A stretch of DNA of 64,000 nt from Plumapathes pennacea. Lineage: Eukaryota > Cnidaria > Anthozoa > Antipatharia > Myriopathidae. Below are positions 10,193-20,936 of the stretch, piece by piece (the first letter of the stretch is position 1; every line of letters begins with the position of its first letter). A model generated the notes under the pieces. The model worked only from the letters and a program-made list of their open reading frames with translations. It was not told the origin of the DNA and ran no database searches. The stretch covers positions 1-64,000 of the forward strand of contig OZ038464.1 of NCBI GenBank assembly GCA_964036295.1, in the 5' to 3' direction. The translations under genes were made by a program, and so were the position numbers.

Positions 10193-11536
10193 CAAAGTTC
10201 TAAGCCATTTGATTGCTATATCTCACCAACGGATGATGATAGATCACGCAAATGTATTGCAGAATGTCTTCTTATAGTGCCAGGAAGGTTTCCTGAAAGT
10301 TTCAAGAGTTTTCAATTTTTGGCCAAAATCGGCCAAAAACCCTGGGCTATAGCCTTACGTTTTTGTCAAAATTCCAAGATTTTTCGACCTTCTCCGAATC
10401 GCATGAAACTTTCAGGAAATGTTGCTGGGACTATTCCGACGCGTTTTGCATAGTTTTTGTAAACTTTTAGGCCACGCGTCGTGAGAAATTACAGCAAATC
10501 ATCGTCTAATTAAAACGTCGCGCTTTTCAAAGTTTGTAAGATAGTTTTATTGCTATATCTCACCAACGGATGACGATAGATCACGCAAATGTATTGCAGA
10601 ATGTCTTCTTATAGTCCCAGGAAGGTTTCCTGAAAGTTTCAAGAGTTTTCAATTTTTGGCCAAAATCGGCCAAAAACCCTGGGCTATAGCCTTACGTTTT
10701 TGTCAAAATTCCAAGATTTTTCGACCTTCTCCGAATCGCATGAAACTTTCAGGAAATGTTGCGGGAACTATTCTGACGCGTTTTGCATAGTTTTTGTAAA
10801 CTTTTAGGCCACGTGTCGTGAGAAATTACAGCAAATCATCGTCTAATTAAAACGTCGCGCTTTTCAAAGTTTGTAAGATAGTTTTATTGCTATATCTCAC
10901 CAACGGATGACGATAGATCACGCAAATGTATTGCAGAATGTCTTCTTATAGTGGCGGGAAGGTTTCCTGAAAGTTTCAAGAGTTTTCAATTTTTGGCCAA
11001 AATCGGCCAAAAACCCTGGGCTATAGCCTTACGTTTTTGTGAAAATTCCAAGATTTTTCGACCTTCTCCGAATCGCATGAAACTTTCAGGAAATGTTGCT
11101 GGGACTATTCCAACGCGTTTTGCATAGTTTTTGTAAACTTTTAGGGCACGCGTCGTGAGAAATTACAGCAAATCATCGTCTAATTAAAACGTTGCGCTTT
11201 TCAAAGTTCTAAGCCATTCTATTGCTATATCTCACCAACGGATGACGATAGATCACGCAAATGTATTGCAGAATGTCTTTTGATAGTCCCAGGAAGATTT
11301 CCTGAAAGTTTCAAGAGTTTTCAATTTTTGGCCAAAATCGGCAAAAAACCCTGGGCTATAGCCTTACGTTTTTGTCAAAATTCCAAGATTTTTCGACCTT
11401 CTCCGAATCGCATGAAACTTTCAGGAAATGTTGCTGGGACTATTTCGACGCGTTTTGCATAGTTTTTGTAAACTTTTAGGCCACGCGTCGTGAGAAATTA
11501 CAGCAAATCATCGTCTAATTAAAACGTCGCGCTTCT
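10193..11536. repeat. Mixed A/B satellite segment
   Basis: Monomers at 10193 (A, GATGATG), 10528 (B), 10865 (B, with a private GTGGCGGG) and 11202 (A, CTTTTGATAG and GGCAAAAAA). The last has the first TGATAG plus GGCAAAAAA combination, which becomes common after 25 kb. Nothing but satellite is present. Confidence 0.8.
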
Positions 11537-13550
11537 CAAAGTTTGTAAGATAGTTTTATTGCTATATCTCACCAACGGATGACGATAGATCACGCAAATG
11601 TATTGCAGAATGTCTTCTTATAGTCCCAGGAAGGTTTCCTGAAAGTTTCAAGAGTTTTCAATTTTTGGCCAAAATCGGCCAAAAACCCTGGGCTATAGCC
11701 TTACGTTTTTGTCAAAATTCCAAGATTTTTCGACCTTCTCCGAATCGCATGAAACTTTCAGGAAATGTTGCTGGGACTATTCCGACGCGTTTTGCATAGT
11801 TTTTGTAAACTTTTAGGCCACGCGTCAAGAGAAATTACAGCAAATCATCGTCTAATTAAAACGTCACGCTTTTCAAAGTTCTAAGCCATTCTATTGCTAT
11901 ATCTCACCAACGGATGACGATAGATCACGCAAATGTATTGCAGAATGTCTTCTTATAGTCCCAGGAAGGTTTCCTGAAAGTTTCAAGAGTTTTCAATTTT
12001 TGGCCAAAATCGGCCAAAAACCCTGGGCTATAGCCTTACGTTTTTGTCAAAATTCCAAGATTTTTCGACCTTCTCCGAATCGCATGAAACTTTCAGGAAA
12101 TGTTGCTGGGACTATTCGGACGCGTTTTGCATAGTTTTTGTAAACTTTTAGGCCACGCGTCGTGAGAAATTAGAGCAAATCATCGTCTAATTAAAACGTC
12201 GCGCTTTTCAAAGTTCTAAGCCATTTGATTGCTATATCTCACCAACGGATGACGATAGATCACGCAAATGTATTGCAGAATGTCTTCTTATAGTCCCAGG
12301 AAGGTTTCCTGAAAGTTTCAAGAGTTTTCAATTTTTGGCCAAAATCGGCCAAAAACCCTGGGCTATAGCCTTACGTTTTTGTCAAAATTCCAAGATTTTT
12401 CGACCTTCTCCGAATCGCATGAAACTTTCAGGAAATGTTGCTGGGACTATTCCGACGCGTTTTGCATAGTTTTTGTAAACTTTTAGGCCACGCGTCAAGA
12501 GAAATTACAGCAAATCATCGTCTAATTAAAACGTCACGCTTTTCAAAGTTCTAAGCCATTCTATTGCTATATCTCACCAACGGATGACGATAGATCACGC
12601 AAATGTATTGCAGAATGTCTTCTTATAGTCCCAGGAAGGTTTCCTGAAAGTTTCAAGAGTTTTCAATTTTTGGCCAAAATCGGCCAAAAACCCTGGGCTA
12701 TAGCCTTACGTTTTTGTCAAAATTCCAAGATTTTTCGACCTTCTCCGAATCGCATGAAACTTTCAGGAAATGTTGCTGGGACTATTCGGACGCGTTTTGC
12801 ATAGTTTTTGTAAACTTTTAGGCCACGCGTCGTGAGAAATTAGAGCAAATCATCGTCTAACTAAAACGTCGCGCTTTTCAAAGTTCTAAGCCATTTGATT
12901 GCTATATCTCACCAACGGATGACGATAGATCACGCAAATGTATTGCAGAATGTCTTCTTATAGTCCCAGGAAGGTTTCCTGAAAGTTTCAAGAGTTTTCA
13001 ATTTTTGGCCAAAATCGGCCAAAAACCCTGGGCTATAGCCTTACGTTTTTGTCAAAATTCCAAGATTTTTCGACCTTCTCCGAATCGCATGAAACTTTCA
13101 GGAAATGTTGCTGGGACTATTCCGACGCGTTTTGCATAGTTTTTGTAAACTTTTAGGCCACGCGTCGTGAGAAATTACAGCAAATCATCGTCTAATTAAA
13201 ACGTCGCGCTTCTCAAAGTTTGTAAGATAGTTTTATTGCTATATCTCACCAACGGATGACGATAGATCACGCAAATGTATTGCAGAATGTCTTCTTATAG
13301 TCCCAGGAAGGTTTCCTGAAAGTTTCAAGAGTTTTCAATTTTTGGCCAAAATCGGCCAAAAACCCTGGGCTATAGCCTTACGTTTTTGTCAAAATTCCAA
13401 GATTTTTCGACCTTCTCCGAATCGCATGAAACTTTCAGGAAATGTTGCTGGGACTATTCCGACGCGTTTTGCATAGTTTTTGTAAACTTTTAGGCCACGC
13501 GTCGTGAGAAATTAGAGCAAATCATTGTCTAATTAAAACGTCGCGCTTTT
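11537..13550. repeat. Six-monomer block (copy 1 of a 7,386-bp-offset duplication)
   Basis: The order is B 11537, A 11874, A 12209, A 12544, A 12879, B 13214. It contains 670-bp dimers with CGCGTCAAGAG and GTCACGC tails at 11821 and 12491. The same order with the same private change CTAACTAAAACG (12858 region) recurs at 18923-20936, offset 7,386 bp. The last monomer (13214) is a hybrid: B head, but the tail AATTAGAGCAAATCATTGTC that elsewhere ends an A monomer, which implies loss of one monomer. Confidence 0.8.
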
Positions 13551-13885
13551 CAAAGTTCTAAGCCATTTGATTGCTATATCTCACCAACGGATGACGATAG
13601 ATCACGCAAATGTATTGCAGAATGTCTTCTTATAGTCCCAGGAAGGTTTCCTGAAAGTTTCAAGAGTTTTCAATTTTTGGCCAAAATCGGCCAAAAACCC
13701 TGGGCTATAGCCTTACGTTTTTGTCAAAATTCCAAGATTTTTCGACCTTCTCCGAATCGCATGAAACTTTCAGGAAATGTTGCTGGGACTATTCCGACGC
13801 GTTTTGCATAGTTTTTGTAAACTTTTAGGCCACGCGTCGTGAGAAATTAGAGCAAATCATCGTCTAATTAAAACGTCGCGCTTTT
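13551..13885. repeat. Representative 335-bp monomer with four intact inverted repeats
   Basis: Outer pair: TTTCCTGAAAGTTTCA at 13647-13662 with its exact reverse complement at 13762-13777 (16 bp, 99-nt spacer). Inside it: TTTTTGGCC 13674-13682 with GGCCAAAAA 13689-13697 (9 bp, 6-nt loop), which includes the palindrome TTTTGGCCAAAA. Next: CGACGCGT 13795-13802 with ACGCGTCG 13832-13839 (8 bp, 29-nt loop). Last: AATTAGA 13845-13851 with TCTAATT 13863-13869 (7 bp, 11-nt loop). Other monomers carry changes in one or other arm. Whether these fold in DNA or RNA is unknown. Confidence 0.9.
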
Positions 13886-16236
13886 CAAAGTTCTAAGCCA
13901 TTCTATTGCTATATCTAACCAACGGATGACGATAGATCACGCAAATGTATTGCAGAATGTCTTTTGATAGTCCCAGGAAGGTTTCCTGAAAGTTTCAAGA
14001 GTTTTCAATTTTTGGCCAAAATCGGCCAAAAACCCTGGGCTATAGCCTTACGTTTTTGTCAAAATTCCAAGATTTTTCGACCGCCTCCGAATCGCATGAA
14101 ACTTTCAGGAAATGTTGCTGGAACTATTCTGACGCGTTTTGCATAGTTTTTGTAAACTTTTAGGCCACGCGTCGTGAGAAATTACAGCAAATCATCGTCT
14201 AATTAAAACGTCGCGCTTTTCAAAGTTTGTAAGATAGTTTTATTGCTATATCTCACCAACGGATAACGATAGATCACGCAAATGTATTGCAGAATGTCTT
14301 CTTATAGTCCCAGGAAGGTTTCCTGAAAGTTTCAAGAGTTTTCAATTTTTGGCCAAAATCGGCCAAAAACCCTGGGCTATAGCCTTACGTTTTTGTCAAA
14401 ATTCCAAGATTTTTCGACCTTCTCCGAATCGCATGAAACTTTCAGGAAATGTTGCTGGGACTATTCCGACGCGTTTTGCATAATTTTTGTAAACTTTTAG
14501 GCCACACATCGTGAGAAATTACAGCAAATCATCGTCTAATTAAAACGTCGCGCTTTTCAAAGTTCTAAGCCATTCTATTGCTATATCTCACCAACGGATG
14601 ACGATAGATCACGCAAATGTATTGCAGAATGTCTTTTGATAGTCCCAGGAAGATTTCCTGAAAGTTTCAAGAGTTTTCAATTTTTGGCCAAAATCGGCCA
14701 AAAACCCTGGGCTATAGCCTTACGTTTTTGTCAAAATTCCAAGATTTTTCGACCTTCTCCGAATCGCATGAAACTTTCAGGAAATGTTGCTGGGACTATT
14801 CGGACGCGTTTTGCATAGTTTTTGTAAACTTTTAGGCCACGCGTCGTGAGAAATTACAGCAAATCATCGTCTAATTAAAACGTCGCGCTTTTCAAAGTTC
14901 TAAGCCATTCTATTGCTATATCTCACCAACGGATGACGATAGATCACGCAAATGTATTGCAGAATGTCTTTTGATAGTCCCAGGAAGGTTTCCTGAAAGT
15001 TTCAAGAGTTTTCAATTTTTGGCCAAAATCGGCCAAAAACCCTGGGCTATAGCCTTACGTTTTTGTCAAAATTCCAAGATTTTTCGACCTTCTCCGAATC
15101 GCATGAAACTTTCAGGAAATGTTGCTGGGACTATTCCGACGCGTTTTGCATAATTTTTGTAAACTTTTAGGCCACGCGTCGTGAGAAATTACAGCAAATC
15201 ATCGTCTAATTAAAACGTCGCGCTTTTCAAAGTTTGTAAGATAGTTTTATTGCTATATCTCACCGACGGATGACGATAGATCACGCAAATGTATTGCAGA
15301 ATGTCTTCTTATAGTCCCAGGAAGGTTTCCTGAAAGTTTCAAGAGTTTTCAATTTTTGGCCAAAATCGGCCAAAAACCCTGGGCTATAGCCTTACGTTTT
15401 TGTCAAAATTCCAAGATTTTTCGACCTTCTCCGAATCGCATGAAACTTTCAGGAAATGTTGCTGGGACTATTCCGACGCGTTTTGCATAGTTTTTGTAAA
15501 CTTTTAGGCCACGCGTCGTGAGAAATTACAGCAAATCATCGTCTAATTAAAACGTCGCGCTTCTCAAAGTTTGTAAGATAGTTTTATTGCTATATCTCAC
15601 CAACGGATGACGATAGATCACGCAAATGTATTGCAGAATGTCTTCTTATAGTCCCAGGAAGGTTTCCTGAAAGTTTCAAGAGTTTTCAATTTTTGGCCAA
15701 AATCGGCCAAAAACCCTGGGCTATAGCCTTACGTTTTTGTCAAAATTCCAAGATTTTTCGACCTTCTCCGAATCGCATGAAACTTTCAGGAAATGTTGCT
15801 GGGACTATTCCGACGCGTTTTGCATAGTTTTTGTAAACTTTTAGGCCACGCGTCAAGAGAAATTACAGCAAATCATCGTCTAATTAAAACGTCACGCTTT
15901 TCAAAGTTCTAAGCCATTCTATTGCTATATCTCACCAACGGATGACGATAGATCACGCAAATGTATTGCAGAATGTCTTCTTATAGTCCCAGGAAGGTTT
16001 CCTGAAAGTTTCAAGAGTTTTCAATTTTTGGCCAAAATCGGCCAAAAACCCTGGGCTATAGCCTTACGTTTTTGTCAAAATTCCAAGATTTTTCGACCTT
16101 CTCCGAATCGCATGAAACTTTCAGGAAATGTTGCTGGGACTATTCCGACGCGTTTTGCATAGTTTTTGTAAACTTTTAGGCCACGCGTCGTGAGAAATTA
16201 GAGCAAATCATTGTCTAATTAAAACGTCGCGCTTTT
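13551..16236. repeat. Eight-monomer higher-order unit, copy 1 (2,686 bp)
   Basis: Monomers start at 13551, 13886, 14221 (B), 14558, 14893, 15228 (B), 15565 (B) and 15902. Markers are TATATCTAACC at about 13914, GGATAACG in the B at 14221, CACACATCG at the end of the same monomer, TTCGGAC in 14558, and CACCGACGG in 15228. The same series begins again at 16237, exactly 2,686 bp on. Confidence 0.88.
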
Positions 16237-18250
16237 CAAAGTTCTAAGCCATTTGATTGCTATATCTCACCAACGGATGACGATAGATCACGCAAATGTA
16301 TTGCAGAATGTCTTCTTATAGTCCCAGGAAGGTTTCCTGAAAGTTTCAAGAGTTTTCAATTTTTGGCCAAAATCGGCCAAAAACCCTGGGCTATAGCCTT
16401 ACGTTTTTGTCAAAATTCCAAGATTTTTCGACCTTCTCCGAATCGCATGAAACTTTCAGGAAATGTTGCTGGGACTATTCCGACGCGTTTTGCATAGTTT
16501 TTGTAAACTTTTAGGCCACGCGTCGTGAGAAATTAGAGCAAATCATCGTCTAATTAAAACGTCGCGCTTTTCAAAGTTCTAAGCCATTCTATTGCTATAT
16601 CTAACCAACGGATGACGATAGATCACGCAAATGTATTGCAGAATGTCTTTTGATAGTCCCAGGAAGGTTTCCTGAAAGTTTCAAGAGTTTTCAATTTTTG
16701 GCCAAAATCGGCCAAAAACCCTGGGCTATAGCCTTACGTTTTTGTCAAAATTCCAAGATTTTTCGACCGCCTCCGAATCGCATGAAACTTTCAGGAAATG
16801 TTGCTGGAACTATTCTGACGCGTTTTGCATAGTTTTTGTAAACTTTTAGGCCACGCGTCGTGAGAAATTACAGCAAATCATCGTCTAATTAAAACGTCGC
16901 GCTTTTCAAAGTTTGTAAGATAGTTTTATTGCTATATCTCACCAACGGATAACGATAGATCACGCAAATGTATTGCAGAATGTCTTCTTATAGTCCCAGG
17001 AAGGTTTCCTGAAAGTTTCAAGAGTTTTCAATTTTTGGCCAAAATCGGCCAAAAACCCTGGGCTATAGCCTTACGTTTTTGTCAAAATTCCAAGATTTTT
17101 CGACCTTCTCCGAATCGCATGAAACTTTCAGGAAATGTTGCTGGGACTATTCCGACGCGTTTTGCATAATTTTTGTAAACTTTTAGGCCACACATCGTGA
17201 GAAATTACAGCAAATCATCGTCTAATTAAAACGTCGCGCTTTTCAAAGTTCTAAGCCATTCTATTGCTATATCTCACCAACGGATGACGATAGATCACGC
17301 AAATGTATTGCAGAATGTCTTTTGATAGTCCCAGGAAGATTTCCTGAAAGTTTCAAGAGTTTTCAATTTTTGGCCAAAATCGGCCAAAAACCCTGGGCTA
17401 TAGCCTTACGTTTTTGTCAAAATTCCAAGATTTTTCGACCTTCTCCGAATCGCATGAAACTTTCAGGAAATGTTGCTGGGACTATTCGGACGCGTTTTGC
17501 ATAGTTTTTGTAAACTTTTAGGCCACGCGTCGTGAGAAATTACAGCAAATCATCGTCTAATTAAAACGTCGCGCTTTTCAAAGTTCTAAGCCATTCTATT
17601 GCTATATCTCACCAACGGATGACGATAGATCACGCAAATGTATTGCAGAATGTCTTTTGATAGTCCCAGGAAGGTTTCCTGAAAGTTTCAAGAGTTTTCA
17701 ATTTTTGGCCAAAATCGGCCAAAAACCCTGGGCTATAGCCTTACGTTTTTGTCAAAATTCCAAGATTTTTCGACCTTCTCCGAATCGCATGAAACTTTCA
17801 GGAAATGTTGCTGGGACTATTCCGACGCGTTTTGCATAATTTTTGTAAACTTTTAGGCCACGCGTCGTGAGAAATTACAGCAAATCATCGTCTAATTAAA
17901 ACGTCGCGCTTTTCAAAGTTTGTAAGATAGTTTTATTGCTATATCTCACCGACGGATGACGATAGATCACGCAAATGTATTGCAGAATGTCTTCTTATAG
18001 TCCCAGGAAGGTTTCCTGAAAGTTTCAAGAGTTTTCAATTTTTGGCCAAAATCGGCCAAAAACCCTGGGCTATAGCCTTACGTTTTTGTCAAAATTCCAA
18101 GATTTTTCGACCTCCTCCGAATCGCATGAAACTTTCAGGAAATGTTGCTGGGACTATTCCGACGCGTTTTGCATAGTTTTTGTAAACTTTTAGGCCACGC
18201 GTCGTGAGAAATTACAGCAAATCATCGTCTAATTAAAACGTCGCGCTTCT
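16237..18250. repeat. Eight-monomer higher-order unit, copy 2 (first six monomers)
   Basis: 16237, 16572 (again TATATCTAACC), 16907 (B, GGATAACG), 17244, 17579 and 17914 (B, CACCGACGG) repeat copy 1 at +2,686 bp. The match weakens in 17914, whose tail has CCTCCTCC instead of CCTTCTCC, and the following B monomer at 18251 carries CTTTTGATAG and GCATACTTTTTG. Confidence 0.85.
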
Positions 18251-18922
18251 CAAAGTTTGTAAGATAGTTTTATTGCTATATCTCACCAACGGATGACGAT
18301 AGATCACGCAAATGTATTGCAGAATGTCTTTTGATAGTCCCAGGAAGATTTCCTGAAAGTTTCAAGAGTTTTCAATTTTTGGCCAAAATCGGCCAAAAAC
18401 CCTGGGCTATAGCCTTACGTTTTTGTCAAAATTCCAAGATTTTTCGACCTTCTCCGAATCGCATGAAACTTTCAGGAAATGTTGCTGGGACTATTCCGAC
18501 GCGTTTTGCATACTTTTTGTAAACTTTTAGGCCACGCGTCAAGAGAAATTACAGCAAATCATCGTCTAATTAAAACGTCGCGCTTTTCAAAGTTCTAAGC
18601 CATTTTACTGCTATATCTCACCAACGGATGATGATAGATCACGCAAATGTATTGCAGAATGTCTTCTTATAGTGCCGGGAAGGTTTCCTGAAAGTTTCAA
18701 GAGTTTTCAATTTTTGGCCAAAATCGGCCAAAAACCCTGGGCTATAGCCTTACGTTTTTGTCAAAATTCCAAGATTTTTCGACCTTCTCCGAATCGCATG
18801 AAACTTTCAGGAAATGTTGCTGGGACTATTCCGACGCGTTTTGCATAGTTTTTGTAAACTTTTAGGCCACGCGTCGTGAGAAATTACAGCAAATCATCGT
18901 CTAATTAAAACGTCGCGCTTCT
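18251..18922. repeat. Recombinant monomers between higher-order blocks
   Basis: 18251 is a B-class head with CTTTTGATAG and GAAGATTTCC, normally seen with A class, and ends GCATAC...CGTCAAGAG. 18588 is A class with TTTTACTG, GATGATG and GTGCCGGG, the first of a subtype that becomes frequent later. Both look like exchange products at a block edge. Confidence 0.7.
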
Positions 18923-20936
18923 CAAAGTTTGTAAGATAGTTTTATTGCTATATCTCACCAACGGATGACGATAGATCACGCAAATGTATTGCAGAATGTC
19001 TTCTTATAGTCCCAGGAAGGTTTCCTGAAAGTTTCAAGAGTTTTCAATTTTTGGCCAAAATCGGCCAAAAACCCTGGGCTATAGCCTTACGTTTTTGTCA
19101 AAATTCCAAGATTTTTCGACCTTCTCCGAATCGCATGAAACTTTCAGGAAATGTTGCTGGGACTATTCCGACGCGTTTTGCATAGTTTTTGTAAACTTTT
19201 AGGCCACGCGTCAAGAGAAATTACAGCAAATCATCGTCTAATTAAAACGTCACGCTTTTCAAAGTTCTAAGCCATTCTATTGCTATATCTCACCAACGGA
19301 TGACGATAGATCACGCAAATGTATTGCAGAATGTCTTCTTATAGTCCCAGGAAGGTTTCCTGAAAGTTTCAAGAGTTTTCAATTTTTGGCCAAAATCGGC
19401 CAAAAACCCTGGGCTATAGCCTTACGTTTTTGTCAAAATTCCAAGATTTTTCGACCTTCTCCGAATCGCATGAAACTTTCAGGAAATGTTGCTGGGACTA
19501 TTCGGACGCGTTTTGCATAGTTTTTGTAAACTTTTAGGCCACGCGTCGTGAGAAATTAGAGCAAATCATCGTCTAATTAAAACGTCGCGCTTTTCAAAGT
19601 TCTAAGCCATTTGATTGCTATATCTCACCAACGGATGACGATAGATCACGCAAATGTATTGCAGAATGTCTTCTTATAGTCCCAGGAAGGTTTCCTGAAA
19701 GTTTCAAGAGTTTTCAATTTTTGGCCAAAATCGGCCAAAAACCCTGGGCTATAGCCTTACGTTTTTGTCAAAATTCCAAGATTTTTCGACCTTCTCCGAA
19801 TCGCATGAAACTTTCAGGAAATGTTGCTGGGACTATTCCGACGCGTTTTGCATAGTTTTTGTAAACTTTTAGGCCACGCGTCAAGAGAAATTACAGCAAA
19901 TCATCGTCTAATTAAAACGTCACGCTTTTCAAAGTTCTAAGCCATTCTATTGCTATATCTCACCAACGGATGACGATAGATCACGCAAATGTATTGCAGA
20001 ATGTCTTCTTATAGTCCCAGGAAGGTTTCCTGAAAGTTTCAAGAGTTTTCAATTTTTGGCCAAAATCGGCCAAAAACCCTGGGCTATAGCCTTACGTTTT
20101 TGTCAAAATTCCAAGATTTTTCGACCTTCTCCGAATCGCATGAAACTTTCAGGAAATGTTGCTGGGACTATTCGGACGCGTTTTGCATAGTTTTTGTAAA
20201 CTTTTAGGCCACGCGTCGTGAGAAATTAGAGCAAATCATCGTCTAACTAAAACGTCGCGCTTTTCAAAGTTCTAAGCCATTTGATTGCTATATCTCACCA
20301 ACGGATGACGATAGATCACGCAAATGTATTGCAGAATGTCTTCTTATAGTCCCAGGAAGGTTTCCTGAAAGTTTCAAGAGTTTTCAATTTTTGGCCAAAA
20401 TCGGCCAAAAACCCTGGGCTATAGCCTTACGTTTTTGTCAAAATTCCAAGATTTTTCGACCTTCTCCGAATCGCATGAAACTTTCAGGAAATGTTGCTGG
20501 GACTATTCCGACGCGTTTTGCATAGTTTTTGTAAACTTTTAGGCCACGCGTCGTGAGAAATTACAGCAAATCATCGTCTAATTAAAACGTCGCGCTTCTC
20601 AAAGTTTGTAAGATAGTTTTATTGCTATATCTCACCAACGGATGACGATAGATCACGCAAATGTATTGCAGAATGTCTTCTTATAGTCCCAGGAAGGTTT
20701 CCTGAAAGTTTCAAGAGTTTTCAATTTTTGGCCAAAATCGGCCAAAAACCCTGGGCTATAGCCTTACGTTTTTGTCAAAATTCCAAGATTTTTCGACCTT
20801 CTCCGAATCGCATGAAACTTTCAGGAAATGTTGCTGGGACTATTCCGACGCGTTTTGCATAGTTTTTGTAAACTTTTAGGCCACGCGTCAAGAGAAATTA
20901 CAGCAAATCATCGTCTAATTAAAACGTCACGCTTTT
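18923..20936. repeat. Six-monomer block, copy 2 of 11537-13550
   Basis: B 18923, A 19260, A 19595, A 19930, A 20265, B 20600, in the order and spacing of 11537-13550 at +7,386 bp, including CTAACTAAAACG at about 20245. Unlike copy 1, its final B keeps the CGTCAAGAG / GTCACGC tail and is followed by an A monomer (20937), matching 15565-15902 at +5,035 bp. Confidence 0.85.

Noticed and set aside
13647..13777. Inverted-repeat transposon (MITE) with 16-bp ends
   Set aside because: The 16-bp inverted pair lies inside every monomer with no target-site duplication and no empty-site copy, so it is a monomer feature, not evidence of a mobile insertion.
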